Assembly (NCBI RefSeq): GCF_030812915.1
Contig: NZ_JAUSTQ010000004.1
Location: forward strand, 203,978 to 267,977
DNA from: Alkalibacillus salilacus
GTDB lineage: Bacteria > Bacillota > Bacilli > Bacillales > Alkalibacillaceae
DNA: 64,000 nt
Reading direction: 5' to 3'
The position numbers were made by a program, and so were the translations under genes. Under the pieces are notes generated by a model that was not told the origin of the DNA, did not search any database, and was given only the letters and a program-made list of their open reading frames with translations. Positions 27,956-36,271 of the stretch are shown here, in pieces. Every line of letters starts with the position of its first letter. Position 1 is the stretch's first letter.

Positions 27956-28096
27956 TTGAGTGAAAATCAGCCGAAGCGTTGAAGTCGTTTTGAGAATTGG
28001 TTCGACGTTCTATTATTTATCCCTGAGCTAATCCTAATCCCAATTAAGTATATGGTTCGGGGAATTCTGTGGTTAGTCAGAATTTGGTTGCATTAA
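27956..28096 (+). pseudogene. 46-codon membrane-protein gene interrupted by an in-frame TGA
   Basis: TTG 27956 follows GAGGTGAC at 6 bases. The frame reads MSENQPKR, then TGA (27980-27982), then SRFENWFDVLLFIPELILIP, IKYMVRGILWLVRIWLH and TAA at 28094. The 37 codons after the stop have strong protein character: a Trp/aromatic, amphipathic start and a hydrophobic helix. TGG to TGA (Trp codon 9) by one transition is the simplest explanation. Read-through or a sequencing error are alternatives. Not recognised as a known family. Confidence 0.6.
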
Positions 28097-28104
28097 TTCT
28101 TCAT

Positions 28105-28147
28105 AAAAAATGAGCTTGGTACAATATCTGTTATACCAAGCTCATAA
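28105..28147 (-). terminator. Terminator of the AraC-type gene
   Basis: On the minus strand GAGCTTGGTATAACAG and its partner ATTGTACCAAGCTC form a 10-bp stem, then ATTTTTTATG. Confidence 0.85.
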
Positions 28148-28161
28148 GAGCAAGCTATTCG

Positions 28162-29028
28162 TTATTTAACCTTTTTAACCGGAAGCCAGATCTCACTATA
28201 AGCATAATCCTGCTTCTCATCATCCATCTTAGCAAACGAAAATGTCGGAGCATTAACTAACTCATAATCAGAAGACGGAAGCCATTCTGAATGTGTCTTC
28301 GCCATTGTCTCTTGCATTGTCGACGGGAACGGCCCTTCATTCGGAAACACGGCCCACGTACAAGCATCTACAGACACTTGATCTAATTGCTCACTAACAT
28401 CTTCTCGGGTTGTCAGCACACCGATTAAATGAGTTAAATCGCCTTCTTCTTTTTGAAATTGTGCATCCGCATCATACGAGGCATTGACGACTTCAAACGG
28501 TTCGACATTTTGTAAATCCCGCATTTCCTGTCGTTGCTCCTCCGTAATACTCTCAGCCAGTCTCACAATTTCCTGATTCACCCCTTCAAACTGCATGGTA
28601 ACACGCTTACTAACACCAACTAAGTTAAAAGCTGGCTTCTCAACTACTCTAAATTCCATTTCATTGCCTCCTTTAACTGAAATCACAAAGGAAAGTTTGG
28701 GGTAAGCTTTACTGAAGCCATGATGACTGACATCAGATGGTAAAAACCCTGCCCACTTCTTAAACGCTCGTGTAAAACCATCGACAGATTGATAGCCATA
28801 TTTAAAAGCGACATCTGTTACCCGTTCTCTATTCAATAAATCTTTATTGGCTTCAGAAAGTTTTCGGTATTTGATATATTCATTTAAGGTCAATCCTGCT
28901 AAATAGAAAAATACTTTGCGAAAATGATAATCAGATACCCCAGCATAACCAGCAACATGTTCAAGTGATATATCATCTGTTAAATGGTCTTCAATATATT
29001 CGATTATGTCATTCAATTCCTTTAACAC
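28162..29028 (-). CDS. AraC-family regulator with GyrI-like effector domain
   Basis: 288 residues. The N-terminal 100 hold two helix-turn-helix motifs of the AraC/XylS type (SLEHVAGYAGVSDYHFRKVF and VTDVAFKYGYQSVDGFTRAF). The C-terminal 160 form a GyrI-like/SOUL-type small-molecule binding domain, starting MEFRVVEKPAFNLVGVS. This architecture is that of Rob/SoxS-like multidrug sensors in Gram-positives. AAGGAGG lies 7 bases before GTG 29028, preferred over ATG 29046. No obvious regulated gene is adjacent in the same direction. Confidence 0.87.
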   Translation of the reverse strand: MLKELNDIIEYIEDHLTDDISLEHVAGYAGVSDYHFRKVFFYLAGLTLNEYIKYRKLSEANKDLLNRERVTDVAFKYGYQSVDGFTRAFKKWAGFLPSDVSHHGFSKAYPKLSFVISVKGGNEMEFRVVEKPAFNLVGVSKRVTMQFEGVNQEIVRLAESITEEQRQEMRDLQNVEPFEVVNASYDADAQFQKEEGDLTHLIGVLTTREDVSEQLDQVSVDACTWAVFPNEGPFPSTMQETMAKTHSEWLPSSDYELVNAPTFSFAKMDDEKQDYAYSEIWLPVKKVK

Positions 29029-29116
29029 AGGCACCCCTCCTTCCATATATCAATCGTAACAAAGCCTATGATCAGAGACTCGACATTTAATGATCAATTG
29101 TGTCGGATGAGCCTAA

Positions 29117-29150
29117 TAAAAAACTGACATCGATTTACGACATCAGTTCC
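29117..29150 (-). terminator. Terminator of the rlmI-like gene
   Basis: AACTGATGTCGT and ACGAT(G)TCAGTT pair on the minus strand, followed by TTTTTTATT. Confidence 0.85.
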
Positions 29151-29166
29151 TTGGGTGTGACTATAA

Positions 29167-30348
29167 TCAAACTTTTAAAATAAGTACTTTTAAGTAATCA
29201 CTCTGTTTATAAAGACTATGCGTGGCGAAATCTTTCGGCAGGCCAAACTCTTCTTTCACTTGGTAAGATACACCCGCTTCATTAAACCCTTGATCAACTA
29301 GCTTTTTAAAATGCTTCATATCGAATGATGCATTGTTCGTCGAGGCGACAATGACACCGTTTTTGTTGATAATTTCTGCTGAATGCTTAATAAGTGATGG
29401 ATAGTCCTTAGCGCTAGAAAATGTCTTTTTCTTATTACGTGCAAAGCTTGGCGGATCTAATACAATCGTATCGAACTGAAGGCTATGTCGTTTCGCGTAT
29501 TTAAAATAACTATAAATATCCATGACATATGTTGATTGTTGTTCTAGATCGATGCCGTTCAAACTAAAATTCTCAATCGTTTTTGGCTCACTACGTTTGG
29601 CGAGATCGACACTTGTTGTACTCTCTGCACCACCTAATGCTGCTGCGACTGAAAATGCGCCAGTATATGAAAACGTATTAAGTACATGCTTGTCCTTCGC
29701 ATAACGATCACGAAGCGCACGACGCACATCACGCTGATCTAAGAAAATACCTGTCATTGCCCCATCATTTAAATCAACGGCATAATTCATCCCATTCTCT
29801 TGAATAATGAGCGGGAATTCCGGTCGTTCGCCGTAAACGAAGTCATCATCGTCTATATACGATCCCTTCGTATCAAATCGTTTCTTCTCATAAATCGATA
29901 CGCATTCACCATACTCCGTTAACACCGTCACAACTAGCTCTTTAAACGCATAAATGCCTTCACTATACCAGTTCAACAAATAATGACCATTATAATAATC
30001 AATGGTTAGACCACCAATGCCGTCTCCTTCACCGTTAAACAAACGAAACGCTGTTGTATTAGGATCCTCATAAAATCCCTTACGTTTATTAATCGCTGCC
30101 AAAATCCTTGTCCGAAAAAAGGCCTTATCGATTGGTTCATCTTTATTATGAGTTAACACCCATCCTAACCCTTTATTTTGATTACCATAATAACCTTTCG
30201 CAATAAAGCGTCCGTTCCCATCCACTAAATGAACAATTTCCCCTTCATTGTTAAGGTCATTCATGTTTTGAACCGCTTCTTTATGAATCAATGGAAATTT
30301 ATGTTGGAACTGTTTAACAAACGTTGACTTAATAACTAATTCAATCAT
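29167..30348 (-). CDS. Class I SAM-dependent rRNA methyltransferase, RlmI/YwbD-like
   Basis: 393 residues: an N-terminal PUA domain (about 1-80, with GEIVHLVDGNGRFIAKGYYG), a central RlmI-type insert, and a Rossmann methyltransferase domain with the SAM loop LNTFSYTGAFSVAAALGGA and the catalytic motif VLDPPSFARNKK. RlmI makes m5C in 23S rRNA; the Bacillus homologue is YwbD. The exact target base is not shown by the sequence. GAGGAGGCGG precedes the ATG. Single gene. Confidence 0.88.
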   Translation of the reverse strand: MIELVIKSTFVKQFQHKFPLIHKEAVQNMNDLNNEGEIVHLVDGNGRFIAKGYYGNQNKGLGWVLTHNKDEPIDKAFFRTRILAAINKRKGFYEDPNTTAFRLFNGEGDGIGGLTIDYYNGHYLLNWYSEGIYAFKELVVTVLTEYGECVSIYEKKRFDTKGSYIDDDDFVYGERPEFPLIIQENGMNYAVDLNDGAMTGIFLDQRDVRRALRDRYAKDKHVLNTFSYTGAFSVAAALGGAESTTSVDLAKRSEPKTIENFSLNGIDLEQQSTYVMDIYSYFKYAKRHSLQFDTIVLDPPSFARNKKKTFSSAKDYPSLIKHSAEIINKNGVIVASTNNASFDMKHFKKLVDQGFNEAGVSYQVKEEFGLPKDFATHSLYKQSDYLKVLILKV

Positions 30349-30462
30349 GTGGTTAACCGCCTCCTCTCATGCTCTCACGTTATTATCCCACATAGAGAAT
30401 TAAAAGTAAAAACTAAGTAGAAGAGGTTTAGCTTGCTTTTAAAATGTTAGTTAATAGTCATC

Positions 30463-30957
30463 TCAAGAGAAGACATCTGTTTTTAAATAGAATCCTAATG
30501 CTGCTCCGATCACACCCCATACAATAATACTAACGACATGCCAAAAGACGACCGTACTTTTATTAGCACCTGCAGCTAATGACCCAAATGCTGCAATATG
30601 ACCAGAAGCAATTAATGGGGCAAGGAGAGCTACACCTGGAACACCATATTTTTCGTATCTAGCTTTCGCTCTACTCGTTCTTCTATGTATAAACCCTCTT
30701 TGATCCGAATTCCGATATCGAACTAGCCACGCATTATAGGGTATGACGATCGCCATAATAGACAACCAGTTACCGATGACACTTATGACTAAAGCCCATA
30801 TAACCGGGAGTCCTACCAGAATACCAATAGCTGCACCGCCAGGAGATTCCACAAACGGAATTAACGATAATATAAAGACTCCGATCGTCTGGATGAATTC
30901 ATTAACACCGTCTAAATAGTTTAAAACATCCTGAACCATTCCTCTAAACACTACCAT
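30463..30957 (-). CDS. Small multi-drug export family membrane protein
   Basis: 164 residues with four to five helices in the order of the Sm_multidrug_ex family: IPFVESPGGAAIGILVGLP, a central basic loop with RRTSRAKARYEKYGVPGVALL, and GHIAAFGSLAAGANKSTVVFW. Despite the family name, transport has little proof. ATG 30957 follows GAGAGGAG; a second ATG five codons in has GAGGA too close. Single gene. Confidence 0.8.
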   Translation of the reverse strand: MVVFRGMVQDVLNYLDGVNEFIQTIGVFILSLIPFVESPGGAAIGILVGLPVIWALVISVIGNWLSIMAIVIPYNAWLVRYRNSDQRGFIHRRTSRAKARYEKYGVPGVALLAPLIASGHIAAFGSLAAGANKSTVVFWHVVSIIVWGVIGAALGFYLKTDVFS

Positions 30958-31045
30958 TCACTCCTCTCTAAAACATGATTCTACAACTTGTGAATAATCC
31001 CTTTTTATTTGGAATAATTTTGAACTATTATATAACCTATTCAAA

Positions 31046-31084
31046 ATAAAAGAACTGATCTCAATTATGACAAGATCAGTTCCA
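31046..31084 (-). terminator. Terminator of the SRPBCC gene pair
   Basis: GGAACTGATCTTGTCA and its partner TGAGATCAGTTC pair on the minus strand, followed by TTTTATTTTG. Confidence 0.8.
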
Positions 31085-31175
31085 ATAGTTGTTTATTTAA
31101 TTTAAAGTGACAAATAATTGATGATGAATTTTCTTTATTTAAATTTGGCACTAAAGTAAAAAGAACAGATAACAG

Positions 31176-31652
31176 TTATTGCGAATCAAATTGGCGCTCA
31201 TATATTTCACGGAGTTCTGCACCGTTCTCTGGCCACTCAGGCTGATTTCCTTGCACCAGCATATCTAAAGCATCAAGACAACGATGCCACCCTGCTGCCA
31301 TATATTTGGCATAAGTAGGGTCGTCAAACATGTGTGTGAAATTTAGTAAACAACCGTTATTCGTCGCATCCAAATGCATATGTAGCAGGTCATCAACTTC
31401 ACGAAAATAAAATGTCCAAGGTGGATTAAATTCTGTTATAACAGCTTCATAAACCGTACCCTCACCATCATCAAACACAATCTTCCCACCAACTTGAAGA
31501 TCCATCTCACCCGTTGCAAATGGATACCATGCCGAGAAATATTCTGGCTTTGTCAGATAGTCAAAAACGTGTTCCGCCTCGAATGGGAAGTGACGTTTAA
31601 ACTCCAGAGCATAACGTCCATCAACTTTTTCTAACATACCATATTCATTCAT
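31176..31652 (-). CDS. SRPBCC-domain protein (AHSA1/START-like)
   Basis: 158 residues with the Aha1/START ligand-binding fold: FPFEAEHVFDYLTKPEYFSAWYP at the N-terminus, central strands ending in PPWTFYFREVD, and the long C-terminal helix with MAAGWHRCLDALDMLV. Such proteins bind hydrophobic ligands or act on unknown small molecules. GGAGG lies 7 bases before ATG 31652. Cotranscribed with the SRPBCC gene upstream (31676-32134), and divergent from a PadR regulator, which may control both. Confidence 0.82.
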   Translation of the reverse strand: MNEYGMLEKVDGRYALEFKRHFPFEAEHVFDYLTKPEYFSAWYPFATGEMDLQVGGKIVFDDGEGTVYEAVITEFNPPWTFYFREVDDLLHMHLDATNNGCLLNFTHMFDDPTYAKYMAAGWHRCLDALDMLVQGNQPEWPENGAELREIYERQFDSQ

Positions 31653-31675
31653 GATTAATCCTCCATTCACATGTC

Positions 31676-32134
31676 TTATCTATAGTTTTCTAGATACTGT
31701 TTTAACGCATCTAGATCTTTCGTACACGCTTTCTTGAACGAGCCGGCCATTAACTTTCCAAAAAGTTTTGATAAACCCGTTAATCCCTTAATCTCTCCGT
31801 GAAGGGTTACCTGTGATTGGTCACCAGCTGAATCCACCGTATAAGTAAAAATATATTCCCCTTTACCCGTCGATCCTTTTGACCCATCACAACGTAACAC
31901 AATTTTCTCAGGTTCTTGTAACTCCATCACTTTAAAATGTTCTGAAGCTTCCTTACCAAACATCTTCCTTGTTTCTTTCCATTCACTACCGACTTTAATT
32001 GGGCCATCATCTAATCGTTCCATTCGCACCAAACCATGCATCCAATGATAAGCAGCATCTAGGTCGATCAAACTGTTATACGTGGTTTGATGCGGGGCAT
32101 TAAATGTGCGTACCACATCAAATGTGATACTCAT
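31676..32134 (-). CDS. SRPBCC-family protein (polyketide cyclase/dehydrase-like)
   Basis: 152 residues: FDVVRTFNAPHQTTYNSLIDLDAAYHWM start, a beta-sheet core with VGSEWKETRKMFGKEASEHF, and a C-terminal helix FKKACTKDLDALKQYLENY that closes the ligand pocket (written here in overlapping pieces). First gene of a two-gene unit; GGGGAGGCGC precedes the ATG. Lies back to back with the padR gene, 226 bases apart. Ligand unknown. Confidence 0.82.
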   Translation of the reverse strand: MSITFDVVRTFNAPHQTTYNSLIDLDAAYHWMHGLVRMERLDDGPIKVGSEWKETRKMFGKEASEHFKVMELQEPEKIVLRCDGSKGSTGKGEYIFTYTVDSAGDQSQVTLHGEIKGLTGLSKLFGKLMAGSFKKACTKDLDALKQYLENYR

Positions 32135-32259
32135 ACAAGCGCCTCCCCTAGCCTTTTATATGAGTATAGCACAAAGCATGACCAGCTTCATACTAGCTTC
32201 TCATTCAAGACTCATCACCTTAACCCAACTCACGCACACTAGTATCATTAAAAACAAAC

Positions 32260-32305
32260 TTGACACCTCCACTATTCTGTATTACTATATACTAGTAGTG
32301 AGTAT
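32260..32305 (+). promoter_or_regulatory. Promoter and candidate operator of padR-DUF1048
   Basis: TTGACA at 32260-32265 is followed 17 bases later by TACTAT. Overlapping it, ATACT AGTAGTG AGTAT (32289-32305) is an inverted repeat with an N7 spacer, a plausible site for the PadR protein encoded next. The -35 is convincing, the operator is inferred. Confidence 0.5.
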
Positions 32306-32360
32306 TACAGAGTAGTGGTGGCATAAATAGCTTTTCGATTAACCATGAAAGGAGGTCACT

Positions 32361-32678
32361 ATGCATAACTTCAGAGAAATGATGAAGGGTGTACTTGAAG
32401 GATGTGTCCTTGAAATTATTAGCCGCGGCGAGACATACGGCTATGAAATCACCCAACAGCTACGTGAGCTCGGTTTTACTGATATTGTTGAAGGTACCGT
32501 TTATACAATAACGATGCGACTTGAAAAAAACGAACTCGTGAATATCGAGAAAAAACCTTCCTCTAAAGGTCCGCCAAGAAAGTTTTACACTCTAAACGAA
32601 GCAGGGCATAAGCATCTAAACGATTTTTGGGAAAAGTGGGGATTTGTTTCAAGTACCATTAATAAACTTAAAGATTAA
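32361..32678 (+). CDS. PadR-family transcriptional regulator
   Basis: 105 residues with the winged helix of Pad[22 protein letters not shown], the recognition region [18 protein letters not shown], and the wing [16 protein letters not shown]. The short type (subfamily 1/2 without a long C-terminal helix). AAAGGAGG lies 6 bases before the ATG. Followed by a DUF1048 gene 19 bases behind, a pairing common in Firmicutes. Confidence 0.9.
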   Translation: MHNFREMMKGVLEGCVLEIISRGETYGYEITQQLRELGFTDIVEGTVYTITMRLEKNELVNIEKKPSSKGPPRKFYTLNEAGHKHLNDFWEKWGFVSSTINKLKD

Positions 32679-32697
32679 AATCGAAAGGAGAATCATG

Positions 32698-33036
32698 ATG
32701 AGTATATTTGAAAAGTTGGTTGGGAGTCTAAATGACAAACGTGAATGGCGAGCAATGGAAGCACGAGCGAAAGCTCTTCCTCATGACTATTACAACGCTT
32801 ATAAAGCGATTCAGAAGTATATTTGGTCAACGGGTGGCTTATCTGATTGGAAAAGTGCCAAACGAATCTTTGAAGGAATTCTTGATTTATTTGAAGAAGG
32901 AGCAGCCCATAACAGACAAGTAACAGAACTGACTGGCGAAGATGTAGCAGATTTCTGTGACGAGCTTTTAAAAGATGAAACGTCTTGGCAAGATAAGTAT
33001 CGCAAAAAGTTGAACAGTGCTATTGACCGAGATTAA
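32698..33036 (+). CDS. DUF1048-family protein, PadR partner
   Basis: 112 residues, wholly helical, with the DUF1048 landmarks [31 protein letters not shown] and [19 protein letters not shown]. Family members are found almost always behind a PadR gene and have an unknown role, perhaps modulating the regulator. AAAGGAG is 7 bases before ATG 32698 (an ATG at 32695 is also possible). Ends in a terminator shared with the convergent operon. Confidence 0.85.
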   Translation: MSIFEKLVGSLNDKREWRAMEARAKALPHDYYNAYKAIQKYIWSTGGLSDWKSAKRIFEGILDLFEEGAAHNRQVTELTGEDVADFCDELLKDETSWQDKYRKKLNSAIDRD

Positions 33037-33117
33037 GCTGTATCGCCTCTTGCATGATCCCGATATCTTAACCTAGAATATCAACATATACGTGAAGAAA
33101 ATACTGAATATAAATTG

Positions 33118-33150
33118 AAAAAGGAGGAGCTAACCGCTCCTCCTTCGATT
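33118..33150. terminator. Bidirectional terminator
   Basis: AAGGAGGAGC and GCTCCTCCTT pair around TAACC, with A and T runs on both sides; shared by the convergent padR and aldehyde dehydrogenase units. Confidence 0.88.
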
Positions 33151-33151
33151 T

Positions 33152-34597
33152 CTATTCTGACTCTAAATTCACACCGATGAACTTCAACTCCGTCATATCC
33201 TCAACAGCATATTTCACACCTTCTTTACCCATACCACTTTGTTTCACACCACCATAAGGGTGATTATCTCGCCTAAAGGTAGACATTTCGTTAATCCACA
33301 CGCCGCCCATTTCTAATTGATCCGCAACGCGTAACGCTCGGTTGATATCTTTTGTAAACACACCTGCTTGTAAGCCATAAATCGAATCATTCGACATCTC
33401 GACGACTTCATCTTCAGTTTTAAAAGGGAGCACTGAAACGATCGGCGCAAAAACTTCATCCGCGATAATTTTCATGTCGTTTTGAACATCGGCCATCACC
33501 GTCGGCTCAAGCACAGTTCCTTTTTGTTTACCACCTGATAATATTTTTGCTCCCTTAGACACAGCATCATCGATCCACTGTTTTGCTCGTTCGGCCTCTT
33601 CTTCACTAATCATTGGACCTAAATCCGTTGTTTCATCGCTTGGATCACCGATGACTAACGCTTCAGTCATATTAACGAGTTGTCCAACAACATCATCAAA
33701 AATATCCTCTTGAATATATATTCTTTGAGCGGATATACAGATCTGACCTGAATAAGTAAAAGCCCCTTTAACTAACTTATTAACAGCTTGTTCAACGTTA
33801 GCATCTTCAAATATAATATTGGGTGAGTTAGACCCTAATTCGAGTGTTACTTTTTTAAACCCAGCGCTCTGACTGATCTCTTTTCCAACTGGTAAGCTTC
33901 CGGTGAATGAGATTTTTTCTAACTTTTCGTGTTTCGTTAATGGGCTCCCCACTTCACTTCCAGTCCCAATCACTAAGTTCAACACACCATCTGGAATACC
34001 CGCTTCTGAAAACAGCTTTGTCAATTTATAAGCAGTAGCAGGGGTTTTTTCAGCCGGTTTAAACACCACTGTGTTCCCAGCTGCAATGGCTGGTGCAATT
34101 TTGTGAAGAGACAAATTTAACGGAAAATTAAAAGGTGTAATGGCCCCGACTACCCCTAATGCCCTCCGTTTAACCATACCTAATCGATTCTCACCGCCAT
34201 TCGCAGCATCCATTGGAATTAATTCACCCATGATATGTTTAGCCCATTCAGAGGAAAAGCGAAGGACCTGAATAGAGCGCTCAACTTCTGCTCGACTGCT
34301 CACAATCGGTTTTCCCGCTTCTTGCATAATCGTTTGTGCGAATTCCTCTTTTCGGTCTTCTAATAAATCAGCCGTTTTTCGCAAAATATCACTACGCTGA
34401 TGGGCCGGCATGTGCTTCATTGTAGAATGAAACACATCAAAACTCCCATTTACTGCTTCATTTAAATCACTTTCATTCGCTAAGACGATTTCAGCAATCA
34501 CTTCTTGATTAAAAGGATTGACCACTTCTTCAGTTTCGCGTTGACCTTCATTGATCTCACGCCCGTTAATAATTGATCCAATTCTCATCCATGTCAC
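33152..34597 (-). CDS. NAD(P)-dependent aldehyde dehydrogenase
   Basis: 481 residues with the full ALDH set: ITPFNFPLN for cofactor binding, the catalytic glutamate in VTLELGSNSPNI, the catalytic cysteine in YSGQICISAQRIYI, and the C-terminal GGVKQSGMGKEG. Oxidises an aldehyde to an acid; the closest sub-pattern is glyceraldehyde-3-phosphate (GapN-like) or succinate-semialdehyde-like ALDH, but the substrate is open. Last gene of a three-gene operon behind acetolactate synthase (12-base gap). ATG 34597 follows AAGGGGTGAC. Confidence 0.87.
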   Translation of the reverse strand: MTWMRIGSIINGREINEGQRETEEVVNPFNQEVIAEIVLANESDLNEAVNGSFDVFHSTMKHMPAHQRSDILRKTADLLEDRKEEFAQTIMQEAGKPIVSSRAEVERSIQVLRFSSEWAKHIMGELIPMDAANGGENRLGMVKRRALGVVGAITPFNFPLNLSLHKIAPAIAAGNTVVFKPAEKTPATAYKLTKLFSEAGIPDGVLNLVIGTGSEVGSPLTKHEKLEKISFTGSLPVGKEISQSAGFKKVTLELGSNSPNIIFEDANVEQAVNKLVKGAFTYSGQICISAQRIYIQEDIFDDVVGQLVNMTEALVIGDPSDETTDLGPMISEEEAERAKQWIDDAVSKGAKILSGGKQKGTVLEPTVMADVQNDMKIIADEVFAPIVSVLPFKTEDEVVEMSNDSIYGLQAGVFTKDINRALRVADQLEMGGVWINEMSTFRRDNHPYGGVKQSGMGKEGVKYAVEDMTELKFIGVNLESE

Positions 34598-34609
34598 CCC
34601 TTATCGTCA

Positions 34610-36244
34610 TTACTTACAAATAATCTCGCCCAGTTTCTCTGTTAATTTCATATTTTCACGATAATCAACCGGACAATCGATTAATACAGGTTTATTCAAA
34701 TTTATCGCTTGTTTTAAAGTTGGTAATAACTCTTCCGTTTTTTGAATTTCAAACGCCTCAAAACCATATGATTTGGCTAAATCCACGTAATTAGGATTAC
34801 CAAATTCAATATAAGACGCACGGTTAAACTTCTTCATCTGGTGCCATTCGATTAATCCATAGCCGTCGTCACGCCATAATAAAACGACAATTGGTAAATT
34901 AAGACGCACGGCCGTTTCTAATTCAGCACCTGTCATCAGAAAAGCTCCGTCTCCACAAACAGCTACAACATTTTTTTCTGGTTGAACCATCTTAGCCGAA
35001 ATTGCACCTGGAACAGCCACTCCCATTGAAGCTAAACCATTCGAAATGAGGCACGTATTCGGTTCGGCTGTGTGAAACAGGCGTGCCATCCACATTTTGT
35101 GTGCACCAACGTCCGAGATAACGATATCATCATCATTCAGCGCTTCCCTTAAATCTGAAATAATCCTCTGTGGCTTAACAGGAAAACCAGAATCCTCTTC
35201 ATAGTCCTTTAGTTCATTCATCGCGTTTTCTCGTACTTCTTTTGCCCAAGCGACATCGCGTTTGAGCTGAGGAAGGGCCTGTTTTATTTTAGATAGATTC
35301 TGCCCTATATCTCCGATCACGCTTGTTTTGACTGGATAGTAGGCGTCTGTTTCAGGATTCGTCGTATCAATATGAAGAATAGGCTTGTCCCCTTCAGGAT
35401 TCCAATCTTTTGGTGAATACTCTGCTATGTCAAAGCCAATGGTGATAATTAAATCAGAAGCATTAAGACCACAAGTAATATAATCTTGACTGCCTAAACC
35501 AGCTGTCAGTAGACTTAAATCATGCGTCCAAGGTAAAGCCCCTTTCCCCATAAATGTGTGGACAACAGGAATCGACGTATGTTCGATGAATGTTCGTAAG
35601 ACGTCAGAAGCTTTTCCACGAATAATCCCGTTCCCCGCTATAATAAGTGGGTTTTCCGCTAATTTAATTAGTTCAGCTGCCTCTTTTATCGTCTCTTCAC
35701 TTGCACCCGAAAGTTTTGGCATTCGCACAGTTAATGGCTCAGCTTCATATTCTGCACTGGCAATATCCTCTGGAAGATCGAAATGCGTTGCACCCGGTTT
35801 TTCAGAACTAGCCACTTGAAACGCTTTTCGAATCACCTCAGGCACTATGTCAGGGGTTTTAATTTGAGCATTCCACTTTGTCACTGGCTCATAAATTTTG
35901 ATTAAATCATAATACTGATGGCTAATTTTATGCTGTCTATTTAAACCTGCCTGGCCAGTGATTGCTACAATCGGATTCAAGTCCATATTCGAATTCGCAA
36001 CCCCTGTCAGTAGATTCGTCGCACCAGGTCCTAAAGTCGCTAAACAGACACCAGGCTTACCGGTCAGGCGACCATAAATTCCGGCCATAAAAGCGGCACT
36101 AGTCTCATGACGAGTTACGATAAACTCGATATTGGAATCGTACAATGCATCCAATAAATCAATATTTTCCTCACCTGGTACACCGAAAATGTATTCAACT
36201 TCTTCTGCTTCCAAACAACGCACAATGGTTTCAGATACATTCAT
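34610..36244 (-). CDS. Acetolactate synthase large subunit-like, ThDP-dependent
   Basis: 544 residues of the acetohydroxyacid synthase family: N-terminal FGVPGEENIDLLDAL, the ThDP glutamate in TRHETSAAFMAG, GRLTGKPGVCLATLGPGATN, the ThDP/Mg motif VVAVCGDGAFLMTGAELETA ending near WRDDGYGLIEWHQ. It resembles catabolic AlsS more than IlvB and has no small subunit gene. Condenses pyruvate (or an oxo acid) by decarboxylation. It sits between a glutamate-synthase-like gene and an aldehyde dehydrogenase, an unusual setting that suggests a dedicated pathway rather than acetoin or valine synthesis. Confidence 0.85.
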   Translation of the reverse strand: MNVSETIVRCLEAEEVEYIFGVPGEENIDLLDALYDSNIEFIVTRHETSAAFMAGIYGRLTGKPGVCLATLGPGATNLLTGVANSNMDLNPIVAITGQAGLNRQHKISHQYYDLIKIYEPVTKWNAQIKTPDIVPEVIRKAFQVASSEKPGATHFDLPEDIASAEYEAEPLTVRMPKLSGASEETIKEAAELIKLAENPLIIAGNGIIRGKASDVLRTFIEHTSIPVVHTFMGKGALPWTHDLSLLTAGLGSQDYITCGLNASDLIITIGFDIAEYSPKDWNPEGDKPILHIDTTNPETDAYYPVKTSVIGDIGQNLSKIKQALPQLKRDVAWAKEVRENAMNELKDYEEDSGFPVKPQRIISDLREALNDDDIVISDVGAHKMWMARLFHTAEPNTCLISNGLASMGVAVPGAISAKMVQPEKNVVAVCGDGAFLMTGAELETAVRLNLPIVVLLWRDDGYGLIEWHQMKKFNRASYIEFGNPNYVDLAKSYGFEAFEIQKTEELLPTLKQAINLNKPVLIDCPVDYRENMKLTEKLGEIICK

Positions 36245-36271
36245 TAACTACATCACCCTTACTAAATATTT

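Noticed and set aside
27980..27982. TGA as selenocysteine codon
   Set aside because: No Cys-like context or hairpin of SECIS type right behind it, and no selenium machinery in view; a mutated Trp codon is simpler.
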